A DNA stretch of 64,000 bases from JBBQYA01 sp031412335 (GCA_031412335.1 JANOCT010000003.1:1-64000); one strand, 5' to 3'. Positions 8,138 through 17,824 are shown, counted from the first letter of the stretch. Notes: generated by a model from the letters alone, not told the origin. Numbers and translations: made by a program.

Positions 8138-9139
8138 TCAACACAACAAATCCTCCAACAAATGCATTTCCATTTTTGCTGAAATATTTTCATATAAAAT
8201 AGCATAAACAGCTCTGCAAATTGGCATTTCTACTTTGTATTGTTTATTGATCAAGTGCATACAACCTACTGCGTAATAGCCTTCTGCTATCATATTCATT
8301 TCTAATTGTGCCGATTTTACTGAATGTCCTTTGCCAATCATGTTGCCAAAAGTGCGATTTCGGCTAAATTGAGAATAAGCAGTAACTAATAAATCTCCTA
8401 AATAAGCTGATCCTTTAATATCTCTGGAAATCGGATGTACTACATCTACAAAACGCTTAATTTCTTGTATTGCATTAGAGATTAATACAGCCTGAAAGTT
8501 ATCACCATAGCCCAATCCTTTACAAATACCACTTGCAATGGCATAAATGTTTTTTAAAACTGCAGAATATTCTGTTCCATAAATATCATCAATCACATTA
8601 GTTTTTATATACCGATTGGCAAGCATTTCGCCAAATTCCGTTGCTTTTACCACATCTTGGCAAGCAAGAGTTAAATAGGAAAGTTTTTCTAAAGCAACTT
8701 CCTCAGCATGACAAGGCCCACTGATTACAATTAGGTTTTCAAAAGGCATAAAATAGGTTTTATGCAAAAATTCACCGATTATGAGATTGTCTTCGGGTAC
8801 AATTCCTTTTATTGCAGAAACCAGAATTTTACCTTCCAAGTACTTTGAATCTGCAGTTGCCAATGTTGTTTTTAGAAATGCCGCCGGAACTGCCAGAATC
8901 ATCAAATCATTTTCTTTTAGCGTTTCATTCAAATCATGGCTGAGTGTTATCAGCTTCATGTTCAGATTTACTGAGCTTAAATAATTCGGGTTATTTGCAT
9001 ACTTTTTCAAATGCTCAATAGCCGTTTCATTTCTCATCCACCAAGTTACCTGATAATTATTATCGGTTAAGATTTTAACTAAAGCCGTAGCCCAGCTTCC
9101 ACCTCCAATCATCGCTATTCTCTTTTTTTGGTTATCCAC
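8138..9139 (-). CDS. gpsA: Glycerol-3-phosphate dehydrogenase [NAD(P)+]
   Basis: 333 residues, the usual length. It converts dihydroxyacetone phosphate to sn-glycerol-3-phosphate for phospholipid synthesis in the cytosol. Visible features are the N-terminal Rossmann glycine motif IGGGSWATAL (residues 11-20), the catalytic-lysine region SAIKG (K111), and the C-terminal substrate domain with KNIYAIASGICKGLGYGDN and GDLLVTAYSQFSRNRTFG. It is separated from the upstream efflux adaptor gene by a terminator in the 69-bp gap, so it probably has its own promoter within that gap. Confidence 0.97.
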   Translation of the reverse strand: MDNQKKRIAMIGGGSWATALVKILTDNNYQVTWWMRNETAIEHLKKYANNPNYLSSVNLNMKLITLSHDLNETLKENDLMILAVPAAFLKTTLATADSKYLEGKILVSAIKGIVPEDNLIIGEFLHKTYFMPFENLIVISGPCHAEEVALEKLSYLTLACQDVVKATEFGEMLANRYIKTNVIDDIYGTEYSAVLKNIYAIASGICKGLGYGDNFQAVLISNAIQEIKRFVDVVHPISRDIKGSAYLGDLLVTAYSQFSRNRTFGNMIGKGHSVKSAQLEMNMIAEGYYAVGCMHLINKQYKVEMPICRAVYAILYENISAKMEMHLLEDLLC

Positions 9140-9151
9140 AGGTAGGTATAT

Positions 9152-9187
9152 AAAATAAAAAGCCTCAGAAAAATAATTCTCTGAGGC
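9152..9187 (-). terminator. Terminator after the efflux adaptor gene
   Basis: On the minus strand GCCTCAGA ... TCTGAGGC forms a perfect eight-base-pair stem with a ten-base loop, followed by TTTTTATTTT. It isolates the TolC/adaptor pair from gpsA. Confidence 0.85.
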
Positions 9188-9208
9188 AAATTATACATTA
9201 ATTAAAAT

Positions 9209-10558
9209 TTATTTCTCTGTTTTATTGAATAATTTATCTTTCTCCACTTTTTTTACTTTCATATCATTTTTCAATTTTTTTGAAATTGCCAGATATGGTG
9301 CTGTAACTACTTCTTCATCGCCTTTTACTCCACTTTTTATTTCAATAAAACTCTCATCCTGAATACCCGTTTTTACTTCTACTTGTTTCACTTTCCCTTC
9401 TGGCAAAAACACATAAATATATTCTTTCAGATCTTCTTTTGGCGCATCTTCCTCCTTTTCTTCTTTTGGTTTTGTTTTATCTACTGCAACTTTCTTGATT
9501 GCTGTATCAGCTCTTGTGGTTACTGCTTGGATCGGCAAAGTCAGAATACTTGCTCGTCTTTCTGTTTGTATTTCTACCGTTGCTGATAATCCAGGTCGGA
9601 ATGGTGAAAGACCTTTTAAATCTTTAAAATCAGCATAAGATTCTGGTAGCACACGAATTTTAACAGCAAAATTAGTTACCTGATCTGTACCACCGCCAGA
9701 AACCGTAGCTGAATTAGCAATTTCTGTTACTAATCCTTTAAATTTTCTATCTAAATAAGCATCTACTTCAACTTCTGATGTATCGCCGAGGCTAATTCGA
9801 TTAATGTCGTTTTCATTTACTTCCACATTCACTTCCATGCTGCTCAAATCTGCAACTCTCATCATTTCTGTTCCTGCCATTTGCGAAGTTCCTACAACCC
9901 GCTCACCCAATTCAACTTGCAATGAAGAAACAATTCCATCGATTGGAGAAAAAATAGTGGTTTTGTTCAAATTTTCTCGGGTTTGTTTCACGTTTGCTTC
10001 CGACGATTGAACGTTGAATCGAGCAGCTGACATACCTTGTCTGGTTGCTTCTACTTCTGCTTTCGCAACTTCAAATTCAGAAAGTGAATTTTCATATTCA
10101 GATGGTGAAATGATTTTATCGGCAAATAGTTGTTTGTTTCTTTTATAAGCCGCTTCCGATCTTTTAAATCTAGATTCAACTTGAACTAATTGAGAACCCG
10201 TAGTTGCCATATTGGCTTTTGTGGTATTCAGTGATGCCATTGCTCTGTCAAGTTCAGATAAATAAATATCTGGACGAATTTTGGCTAATAATTGACCTTT
10301 TTTAACTCGATCACCTTCTTTTACAGTTAATTCAACAATTTCTCCAGATACGTCAGGGCTAATCTTAACTTCAATTTCTGGTTGTACTTTTCCACTGGCC
10401 GTTACTGTTTCAATTATGGTTCTTCGTTCTACTTTTTCAGTGGTTACCTCAGTAAGTTTACCTTCTCCAAACCAGCCAGCTTTTTTACCAATAAAAGCAA
10501 AAATAAGCAGCAAGATAGTGGCTCCAATTAGGTATTTCTGAAGTTTAGAAAGTTTCAT
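9209..10558 (-). CDS. Efflux periplasmic adaptor subunit (HlyD/MacA-RND type)
   Basis: 449 residues. An N-terminal membrane anchor (residues ~10-26) precedes the typical adaptor layout: a beta strand region (ETVTASGKVQPE), a first lipoyl half (GEIVELTVKEGDRVKKGQLL), a ~90-residue helical hairpin rich in Lys, Glu, Ser and Ala, a second lipoyl half (PIDGIVSSLQVELGERVVG), then beta-barrel and membrane-proximal domains. A charged Lys/Glu segment sits near residues 375-390. Such proteins bridge an inner-membrane pump to a TolC channel. The TolC-family gene is directly upstream (48-bp gap), but no ABC or RND pump gene is adjacent; a terminator follows. Confidence 0.95.
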   Translation of the reverse strand: MKLSKLQKYLIGATILLLIFAFIGKKAGWFGEGKLTEVTTEKVERRTIIETVTASGKVQPEIEVKISPDVSGEIVELTVKEGDRVKKGQLLAKIRPDIYLSELDRAMASLNTTKANMATTGSQLVQVESRFKRSEAAYKRNKQLFADKIISPSEYENSLSEFEVAKAEVEATRQGMSAARFNVQSSEANVKQTRENLNKTTIFSPIDGIVSSLQVELGERVVGTSQMAGTEMMRVADLSSMEVNVEVNENDINRISLGDTSEVEVDAYLDRKFKGLVTEIANSATVSGGGTDQVTNFAVKIRVLPESYADFKDLKGLSPFRPGLSATVEIQTERRASILTLPIQAVTTRADTAIKKVAVDKTKPKEEKEEDAPKEDLKEYIYVFLPEGKVKQVEVKTGIQDESFIEIKSGVKGDEEVVTAPYLAISKKLKNDMKVKKVEKDKLFNKTEK

Positions 10559-10606
10559 AAGTAGGTGTTGATATAATTCGGGGTAAAATTGATTAAAATT
10601 TTGGGT

Positions 10607-12031
10607 TTAATTTAAATTAAGTGGCTTGCCTAAATAAAAATCAAGAATTTTTCGTTTAAAAATTAAATCGTATTTCGATTGAATAAAATCCGCTTCAGTT
10701 CTGCTTAAATTACTTTTTACTGTATTAAAATCAACAGAACTTAATAATCCAACATCAAATTTCTGTTGATTATATTTGAATGATTCGCTCAATGATCTGA
10801 AAGCATCTCCTGCACTTACATATTTCTTTTCAGCTGCATTTATATCGGCTACCGATTGTGTAATCAGTTTATTCAGATTGTTTTTTATCAATTCCTCATT
10901 CAAAGCTGAGCTCTGCTGGTTTATTTTTGTTCGTCGAACATTTAATCTTGTATTCCAATTATTGAAAATTGGAATGGATAAATTAAAGCCGATTGATTGA
11001 TTTACGTTATCATTCAATTGATCAAAATAATCAGTTTTCAAAAATTGCTGTTCAACGATTGCTTGTGCAATAAATACGGAATCATTCGCTCGAGTGCTTC
11101 CAACATATTGCTCACTAAAACCTCTTGGTACGAATGAAAATGAACCTCTACCGCTGGAATATCCGGTTCCGATAGATGCTCCTAAAGTAAGTCTTGGATA
11201 ATATCCACCTTTAGCAATTTGAATTGCCTTTATTGCGGCTTGAGTATTATATTCAGCTTGTACAACTTCCGGATAAACTTTTACTGCTTCACCATACAAA
11301 ACCGATACATTTTTTTCTACTTGCTCATCTGCCACTTCCAAATTCGCAACTCGCTCTAAGGAATATTTTTTCGACATATCACGATCAATTAATTGAGTTA
11401 AATTAATCATGGCTATATCCAAATTATTTTGAGCAGTAATTACGTTTAACTCTTCTGCTGCTAATTGGGCTTTCACATTCAAAACATCTCCCAAGGTTAT
11501 GTTTCCTACCTTTTCTCTTTTTAAAGCTCGATCATATTCCTCAGCAGAAACGGCTTTTCTGGCATTTGCAGCAGTTAAAAGATCTTCGAAATATAAAGCT
11601 TGTAAATAAAAATTAACAACAGAAAGTAGAATCTCATTTTTAGTTTTCTGTAATCCGCTTTTGCTGGCTTCTAATAAAAATTTGTTGCGCGATATAGTTT
11701 GAATACGTTGAAAACCACCAAATAATAATACATTGCTATTCAATGAAAAATTATTGGAATTAACTCTTTCATTCACAAACTGATTGGTTAATGGGTCAAT
11801 ACTTCTACCAAAATTGAAATTTTCGGAAGCATTTGCATTCAAATCAGGGTACAAAGCCATTTTGCTTTCTAATAAATCAATGCTAGAAACCGCTTGGGAA
11901 AATTCCGCTTGTTTGATGGTAATATTATTTTGCAAAGCCATTTCGGTAGCTTGAAGCATCGTGATTTTTTGCTGTGCTAATGCTGGTATTGCAGACAAAA
12001 GTAGAAGGATAACCCTGGCAATTGTTTTCAA
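10607..12031 (-). CDS. TolC family outer-membrane efflux protein
   Basis: 474 residues from a TTG at 12031, which gives a clean signal peptide (LKTIARVILLLLSAIPALAQQ, first Leu read as Met). The frame stays open to a TTG at 12091, but that extension would spoil the signal sequence. Two OEP-type repeats rich in Asn, Gln, Leu and Ala are present, with FGRSIDPLTNQF near the first barrel strand and a second half containing SIGFNLSIPIFNNWNTR. The protein would form a trimeric outer-membrane and periplasmic channel. It is the first gene of a pair with the adaptor at 9209. Confidence 0.93.
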   Translation of the reverse strand: MKTIARVILLLLSAIPALAQQKITMLQATEMALQNNITIKQAEFSQAVSSIDLLESKMALYPDLNANASENFNFGRSIDPLTNQFVNERVNSNNFSLNSNVLLFGGFQRIQTISRNKFLLEASKSGLQKTKNEILLSVVNFYLQALYFEDLLTAANARKAVSAEEYDRALKREKVGNITLGDVLNVKAQLAAEELNVITAQNNLDIAMINLTQLIDRDMSKKYSLERVANLEVADEQVEKNVSVLYGEAVKVYPEVVQAEYNTQAAIKAIQIAKGGYYPRLTLGASIGTGYSSGRGSFSFVPRGFSEQYVGSTRANDSVFIAQAIVEQQFLKTDYFDQLNDNVNQSIGFNLSIPIFNNWNTRLNVRRTKINQQSSALNEELIKNNLNKLITQSVADINAAEKKYVSAGDAFRSLSESFKYNQQKFDVGLLSSVDFNTVKSNLSRTEADFIQSKYDLIFKRKILDFYLGKPLNLN

Positions 12032-12193
12032 GTGTAGTAGTTTTAAGGTTAGCGAAATAGATATTTTGATGCAATAATATGTAAACGCCAATTATAACCA
12101 GCATGCAATGGGGTAAATTTTTAGTTACACCCTTGCTAGCAATTTTTTTGTAAGAAAACAAACAACATCATATATTTTAATTTATTTTACAAC

Positions 12194-12802
12194 ATGTTTT
12201 TTGCTAAAACGCCTTGGTTTGTAAAATTAATTTATCCAGATCTGATCTGGAATAAAAGCCGTGATGAAAAAAAAATATATTTAACCTTTGATGATGGGCC
12301 TGTACCAGAAGCAACTCCATTTGTTTTAAATGAATTAAAAAAAGCAAATGCAAAAGCTACTTTTTTTATGATTGGGGATAACGTGCGCAAATATCCAGAG
12401 CTAAAAAATCAAGTAATCGCAGAAGGTCATTCTATCGGTAACCATACGTTTAACCACTTAAAAGGATGGAACACTGATACAGCAAGGTATTTGGAAAATA
12501 CTGCTAAATGCGGTGAACTAATTAATACCAACTTATTCAGACCGCCATACGGAAGAGCAACTTTCAGCCAATTAAACTCAATCAAAAAATCGCATCAGAT
12601 CATTATGTGGGAAGTACTAACTGGGGATTATATGCCAGAAATGAATAAAGAAATGTGCTTGAAAAATGCAGTTTCACATAGTAAAAATGGTTCGATAGTA
12701 TTATTTCACGATAGTATAAAAGCATTTGAAAATATGAGTTATGCCCTTCCTAAAGCTTTGGAATATTGGAAAAACGAAGGTTTTGAAATTTGCGGGTTAT
12801 AA
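12194..12802 (+). CDS. Polysaccharide deacetylase (NodB homology) family protein
   Basis: 202 residues, essentially one NodB domain. All five motifs are present: TFDDGP (31-36, catalytic Asp33 and metal Asp34), H84-x3-H88 in GNHTFNH, RPPYG (116-120), D145 in the VLTGDY region, and FHD (171-173). This predicts an active metal-dependent carbohydrate deacetylase. No signal peptide or lipobox is evident, although residues 8-14 (WFVKLIY) are mildly hydrophobic. Relatives act on peptidoglycan or chitin-like sugars; the substrate here is unknown. It is divergent from the tolC-like gene and followed by a long gene-free stretch. Confidence 0.93.
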   Translation: MFFAKTPWFVKLIYPDLIWNKSRDEKKIYLTFDDGPVPEATPFVLNELKKANAKATFFMIGDNVRKYPELKNQVIAEGHSIGNHTFNHLKGWNTDTARYLENTAKCGELINTNLFRPPYGRATFSQLNSIKKSHQIIMWEVLTGDYMPEMNKEMCLKNAVSHSKNGSIVLFHDSIKAFENMSYALPKALEYWKNEGFEICGL

Positions 12803-13310
12803 CATTGGTTACTAATGATAGAATACTTTTCTTTTTTTAGTTCTTATAATAAATTGATTTTATTTGTTTTACCGTTATTTTAAAAAAACTCCAGATTAAT
12901 TAAGCAAAAAATTATTATTTACTAAAAAAACTATCCCATTCGGTAAAAGTTACCTATAGCCCGGATTGTAGCGGCATCCTTTTTTGCTCTTTACATTTAC
13001 CATCAATAGACACGCTTACCGCAAAAAAGATATAGCGAAAAGCCGGAATAGCTTCCAATTATTTTTACTTAAACAAGTTTTTTTAAATGTGATATAAACG
13101 TCCTTTTATATAATATCGCAATTAAAAGATTAAATCAATTTAATATTTATTACTAAAATTTTTAATTCTTGTTTCGCCTATTTATTTTACCAACTCAGAA
13201 ATAATACTGAATAAGCAACTGGTTTGTAAAATAATTATTCTGAATCGTAAATTTAAATCGAACACACTTAGCAAAATTTGTATTTTCGCAACAATCAAAA
13301 AACAAAGAAG
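12803..13310 (+). other. Intergenic region with structured repeat element
   Basis: 508 bp without a gene. It holds the best-preserved copy of the ~100-nt structured element (12954-13052) and, at 13281-13288, TATTTTCG, a one-mismatch -7 element 30 bp before the aconitase ATG. Otherwise AT-rich. Confidence 0.6.
12954..13052 (+). ncRNA. Structured repeat element, copy B (Flavo-1-like, best preserved)
   Basis: It reads CTATAGCCCGGATTGTAGC, GGCATCC, TTTTTTGC, ~35 variable nt, then GCAAAAAAGATATAGC, GAAAAGCCGG, AATAG. The outer arms CTAT..CCGG / CCGG..ATAG and inner arms TTTTTTGC / GCAAAAAA pair, enclosing an asymmetric purine-rich internal loop conserved in all three copies. This is consistent with a folded RNA, probably Flavo-1 (my recollection). 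It lies between a deacetylase gene and acnA, in the sense direction of both, so it could act as a 3' structure of one or a leader-region element of the other. Confidence 0.6.
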
Positions 13311-15578
13311 ATGGCATTTGACATTGAAATGATTAAAAAAGTGTACGCAACCATGGCTTCTAGAATAGAAGCTGCCCGCAGTACCATCAACAAACCACTA
13401 ACTCTTACAGAAAAAATATTATACTCCCATCTTTGGGAAAACCCTGCAAATATTGCTTTCGAGCGGGGAACTAGTTATGTAGATTTTGCTCCAGACCGAG
13501 TTGCCATGCAAGATGCAACTGCTCAAATGGCATTATTGCAATTTATGCAAGCTGGCAGACCAACTGTAGCTGTTCCATCAACTGTTCATTGCGATCATTT
13601 AATTCAAGCAAAGGATGGGGCGACGCAAGACTTAGCCTCAGCTTTAGATTCTAATAAAGAAGTATTTGATTTTCTTTCTTCCGTTTCTAACAAATATGGT
13701 TTAGGCTTCTGGAAACCAGGAGCAGGAATTATTCATCAGGTTGTGTTGGAGAATTACGCTTTTCCAGGTGGATTGATGATAGGTACTGACTCGCATACCG
13801 TAAATGCTGGTGGATTAGGAATGATAGCAATTGGAGTTGGCGGTGCAGATGCTTGTGATGTAATGGCTGGTTTGCCCTGGGAGCTAAAATTTCCTAAATT
13901 GATTGGAGTAAAACTTAAAGGAAAACTTTCTGGTTGGACTTCTGCAAAAGATGTAATTCTAAAAGTTGCAGGAATATTAACAGTAAAAGGTGGTACTGGA
14001 GCCATAGTAGAATATTTCGGAGAAGGTGCTAAATCTTTATCATGCACCGGAAAAGGAACAATTTGCAATATGGGTGCAGAAATTGGAGCTACAACTTCGG
14101 TGTTTGGCTACGATGAAAAAATGGCTGATTACCTTAGAGGAACAGAACGTGCAGATATTGCAGACCTTGCAGATAAAATAAAAGCTCATTTAACAGGCGA
14201 TGATGAAGTTTATGCTAATCCATCTGCTTATTTCGATGAATTGATTGAAATCGATCTTTCTACTTTGGAACCCCATGTTAATGGACCATTTACACCAGAT
14301 TTGGCTTGGCCAATATCTAAATTTGCAGCAGCAGTAAAAGAAAATAACTGGCCTGCTACATTAGAAGTAGGCTTGATTGGTTCGTGTACTAATTCGTCTT
14401 ATGAAGACATTAGTCGGGCAGCTTCTGTTGCAAAACAAGCCGTAGATAAAAAACTCGTTGCTAAATCAGAATTTACGATTACACCGGGTTCAGAATTAGT
14501 ACGTTTTACAGTTGAGCGAGATGGATTTTTAGAAACTTTTGCACGAATGGGCGGTGTAGTATTAGCAAATGCTTGTGGACCTTGTATAGGTCAGTGGGCG
14601 CGACATACCAACGATCCAACCAGAAAAAATTCAATCATCACGTCTTTTAATAGAAACTTTGCGAAAAGAAATGATGGAAATCCAAATACTCATGCTTTTG
14701 TAGCTTCGCCAGAAATTGTAACCGCATTTGCTATTGCAGGTGATTTATCATTCAATCCATTAACAGATTCTTTAAAAAATTCTGAAGGAGAATATGTAAA
14801 AATGGATGAACCTTTTGGATTAGAAATGCCACCGAAAGGATTCGATGTAGAAGATGCTGGTTTTCAAGCTCCTGCAGCAGACGGAAGCAATGTTTCAGTT
14901 ATAGTGTCTCCTACTTCTGATCGGTTACAATTATTAGATCCATTTGCAGCCTGGGAAGGAACAGATTTGAAAGGTTTGCGATTACTAATTAAAGCAAAAG
15001 GTAAATGTACCACCGATCATATTTCTATGGCTGGACCTTGGTTAAAATACAGAGGTCATTTAGATAATATTTCAAATAATATGCTAATTGGTGCGATAAA
15101 TTATTTTAACGAAACGCCAGATTCGGTTAAAAATCAGTTAACCGGAGCTTACGGACCAGTTCCCGCAACTCAACGTGCATACAAAGCAGTAAATATTGGT
15201 TCTATTGTAGTTGGCGACGAAAATTATGGAGAAGGTTCATCTCGAGAGCATGCTGCCATGGAACCTAGACATCTTGGAGTACGTGCAATTTTGGTAAAAT
15301 CATTTGCAAGAATTCACGAAACTAATTTGAAAAAGCAAGGAATGTTGGGACTTACGTTTGCAAATCCAGCTGATTATGATAAAGTAAGAGAAAATGATTT
15401 GATCGATATTACTGGTCTTACTTCATTTGCTCCAGGTAAACAATTAGGAATTACATTGAACCATGATGATGGAACTAAAGAATTATTTATGGTGAATCAT
15501 ACATATAATGCACAACAGATTGAATGGTTTATTGCTGGAGGTGCATTAAATATAATCAGAAGGCAAATAAGTAAATAA
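13311..15578 (+). CDS. Aconitate hydratase
   Basis: 755 residues from ATG 13311; an upstream in-frame start at 13278 is rejected because it lies before and through the likely -7 element. It isomerises citrate to isocitrate in the TCA cycle. The length and motifs fit the mitochondrial-type single-chain aconitase: PSTVHCDHLIQA, GTDSHTVNAGG, the [4Fe-4S] ligands C359 (GSCTNSS) and C422/C425 (NACGPCIGQW), and the swivel domain with GDENYGEGSSREHAA. All three cluster cysteines are present. No neighbouring TCA gene is seen. Confidence 0.97.
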   Translation: MAFDIEMIKKVYATMASRIEAARSTINKPLTLTEKILYSHLWENPANIAFERGTSYVDFAPDRVAMQDATAQMALLQFMQAGRPTVAVPSTVHCDHLIQAKDGATQDLASALDSNKEVFDFLSSVSNKYGLGFWKPGAGIIHQVVLENYAFPGGLMIGTDSHTVNAGGLGMIAIGVGGADACDVMAGLPWELKFPKLIGVKLKGKLSGWTSAKDVILKVAGILTVKGGTGAIVEYFGEGAKSLSCTGKGTICNMGAEIGATTSVFGYDEKMADYLRGTERADIADLADKIKAHLTGDDEVYANPSAYFDELIEIDLSTLEPHVNGPFTPDLAWPISKFAAAVKENNWPATLEVGLIGSCTNSSYEDISRAASVAKQAVDKKLVAKSEFTITPGSELVRFTVERDGFLETFARMGGVVLANACGPCIGQWARHTNDPTRKNSIITSFNRNFAKRNDGNPNTHAFVASPEIVTAFAIAGDLSFNPLTDSLKNSEGEYVKMDEPFGLEMPPKGFDVEDAGFQAPAADGSNVSVIVSPTSDRLQLLDPFAAWEGTDLKGLRLLIKAKGKCTTDHISMAGPWLKYRGHLDNISNNMLIGAINYFNETPDSVKNQLTGAYGPVPATQRAYKAVNIGSIVVGDENYGEGSSREHAAMEPRHLGVRAILVKSFARIHETNLKKQGMLGLTFANPADYDKVRENDLIDITGLTSFAPGKQLGITLNHDDGTKELFMVNHTYNAQQIEWFIAGGALNIIRRQISK

Positions 15579-15628
15579 TTCATAGGAGTAATTCTATTAT
15601 AATTAAAGTTTAACTTGTAATATAATAT

Positions 15629-16438
15629 ATGCAACTAAGCTATTTTTATCCTACTTCACCACAATTAAAAAATATTGTTAGATTTTTTATCATCTGGGAA
15701 TCTGAATTTCAATACTATTTGCCTCAGCAAATTATACCAAGTTTAGAAACTGGATTCGGCTTTACGCTCTCAGGAAAACTTTTAGTTGATTATGGTAACT
15801 CACTTTTAGAAACACCAACTTTTGGAACTAGAAATATCACAAAATTGAGTAGAAGAGTGTTCATTTCTAACAATTTCTATAATTTTTCTGTTCGATTAGC
15901 TCCAAATGGTTTAAGTAAATTTTGTAAAGAGAACATTCAAAACGCTTATCAAAATAATTTCATAAATATTGAAAATTTATTTCCAGTATCAAAAATTAAT
16001 ATATTAGTCGAAAAGCTTAGAAATGCTAAAAACAAACAAGAACAGGCTTATTTTTTAGAAAATTTCTTGGTTAACAATCTTTTATCAGATAGAAATCAAA
16101 TTGTAGATTATAGTATAAATAGAATTCTTTTGAGTAAAGGTAATTTAAGAGTTAGCGATCTTGTAAAAGAGATTGGTATTAGCGAAAGACAATTTCTTAG
16201 AATTTTTAGTTCAAATACTGGTTTAGGAACTAAAGAATTTTGTAAACTTGTTAGAGTAAGAAATTTATTAGCTATTCTTAATAATCCTACAAAATCAAAT
16301 TTAACTACTCGTATGCTAGATGCCGGATATTTCGATCAATCACATGGGAGTAAAGAGTTTAAACAAGCACTAGGATTTCTGCCCAAAGAATATCAAATTA
16401 AAAATCAAAATAATTTGTCTGATTTTTACAATTATTGA
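15629..16438 (+). CDS. AraC family transcriptional regulator
   Basis: 269 residues. The C-terminal ~100 residues contain the double helix-turn-helix: first helix set LRVSDLVKEIGISERQFLRIF, second near TRMLDAGYFDQSHGSKEFKQALGFLPKEY, which resembles the AraC signature. The N-terminal ~150 residues (YFYPTSPQLKNIVRFFIIWES ...) resemble the sensor half of DUF6597-type AraC regulators; the effector is unknown. It lies 42 bp upstream of a T9SS-secreted protein gene on the same strand, so the two may share a transcript. Confidence 0.9.
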   Translation: MQLSYFYPTSPQLKNIVRFFIIWESEFQYYLPQQIIPSLETGFGFTLSGKLLVDYGNSLLETPTFGTRNITKLSRRVFISNNFYNFSVRLAPNGLSKFCKENIQNAYQNNFINIENLFPVSKINILVEKLRNAKNKQEQAYFLENFLVNNLLSDRNQIVDYSINRILLSKGNLRVSDLVKEIGISERQFLRIFSSNTGLGTKEFCKLVRVRNLLAILNNPTKSNLTTRMLDAGYFDQSHGSKEFKQALGFLPKEYQIKNQNNLSDFYNY

Positions 16439-16480
16439 GTAATAACATTTTGTCTTTTTGATTAATAATCAATTTTAATC

Positions 16481-17824
16481 ATGAAAATAAAAATCATTTT
16501 TTTCTTTTTACTTCTTCCAGGTTTCATTTTTGCTCAAACGTGGAATATTTTAAATTCTGCTCCTTATAATGGAGGGAAACAAGATGATATTTTCTTTATT
16601 AATTCAGATACTGGGTGGAGTGTAAATGGTTCAGGAAAAATTTCAAGAACAAATAATGGAGGTCTAACTTGGGTAACACAAGTTTCGAAACCAGGTACCT
16701 ATTTTAGATGTATCCAAATGATTGATGAAAAAATTGGTTTCGCTGGCAACATAGGAATTGAGTATTTTCCAGGAGTAACAGATACTTCTGCTCTTTATAA
16801 AACTATTGATGGAGGTTTAAATTGGAATCCTGTTAATAATATTTCTGGCGAATCTGTAAAGGGACTTTGTGCGTTAGAAATGGTAAAGACCCCTTTTATC
16901 AATGCCGGAATACTAGATACTAATGTTACACTATACGGAGGTGGAAGAGTTGGAGGTCCTTCATTTTTTATAAAATCAATAGATGGAGGAAATTCTTGGA
17001 CGTCTTTAAATCTATCATCTCAGATAAGTATGATTACTGATATTAAATTTATTAGTAAGGATACCGGTTTTGTTTTCGGAGGTAATAATCCAAATATTAG
17101 CTTTAGTTCTGCTGTAATTCTTAATACAACCAATGGTGGTCAAACTTTTTCTCAAGTATATCAATCATCAAGACCGCTCGAAATTATTTGGAAAGCGAGT
17201 TTCCCTTCTTCAAAAATTGGATATGCTACTATTCTTAGTTATAATTCTACGAGTTTGCAACGATATTTTGCAAAAACTATAGACGGAGGCCTTACTTGGA
17301 ATGAATCTCCATTAGTAAACAATGCTGCGCTGCAAGAATTTGGGATTGGTTTTGTTAATGACAGCTTGGGATGGATTGGTACGAACACTACCGGCTTTCA
17401 AACAACAAATGGAGGTGTAACATGGGTTCAGAAAAATATGGGTAGCTATGTTAACAAAATCAGGATTATAAAAAAACTAGGCAATTACACAGCTTACGCA
17501 ATTGGTCTAAGAATATATAAAATAAGTTCATCAACCACTTCAGCAATAGAGAATAGCGAAAATTTAGAAAATTCAATAATAATTTTCCCAAATCCATCTA
17601 ACAATGGAGAGTTCACGATTAAAAGTGAAAATATAAATTTCAATAAAACAGATATTAAGGTGTTTAATTTAGAAGGAAAATTAATAAAATTTACCAAAAA
17701 AATTGAATTAGATTCGGTTACGTTAAGTCTTAAAAACTTTTCCTCTGGTGAGTACATAGTAGTTCTCAACAATGGAAAAGAAATATTTAAAGAAAAAATA
17801 ATTATATCAGCAGTAAAACCTTAA
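16481..17824 (+). CDS. Secreted BNR/Ycf48-like repeat protein with T9SS type A sorting domain
   Basis: 447 residues. A signal peptide (MKIKIIFFFLLLPGFIFAQ) is followed by about six repeats of the form 'D/K-x-GW/F...TxDGGxxW', for example ISRTNNGGLTW, LYKTIDGGLNW, IKSIDGGNSW, AKTIDGGLTW and QTTNGGVTW. These are Asp-box/Ycf48-like propeller blades. The last ~80 residues (IIFPNPSNNGEF ... FSSGEYIVVLNNGKEIFKEKIII) form a T9SS sorting domain. The predicted product is a surface or secreted propeller of unknown ligand. It sits behind an AraC-type regulator. Confidence 0.92.
   Translation: MKIKIIFFFLLLPGFIFAQTWNILNSAPYNGGKQDDIFFINSDTGWSVNGSGKISRTNNGGLTWVTQVSKPGTYFRCIQMIDEKIGFAGNIGIEYFPGVTDTSALYKTIDGGLNWNPVNNISGESVKGLCALEMVKTPFINAGILDTNVTLYGGGRVGGPSFFIKSIDGGNSWTSLNLSSQISMITDIKFISKDTGFVFGGNNPNISFSSAVILNTTNGGQTFSQVYQSSRPLEIIWKASFPSSKIGYATILSYNSTSLQRYFAKTIDGGLTWNESPLVNNAALQEFGIGFVNDSLGWIGTNTTGFQTTNGGVTWVQKNMGSYVNKIRIIKKLGNYTAYAIGLRIYKISSSTTSAIENSENLENSIIIFPNPSNNGEFTIKSENINFNKTDIKVFNLEGKLIKFTKKIELDSVTLSLKNFSSGEYIVVLNNGKEIFKEKIIISAVKP

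Noticed and set aside
12032..12091. Upstream TTG (12091) as start of the TolC-family gene
   Set aside because: It adds a polar stretch before the signal peptide; TTG 12031 gives a normal signal sequence.
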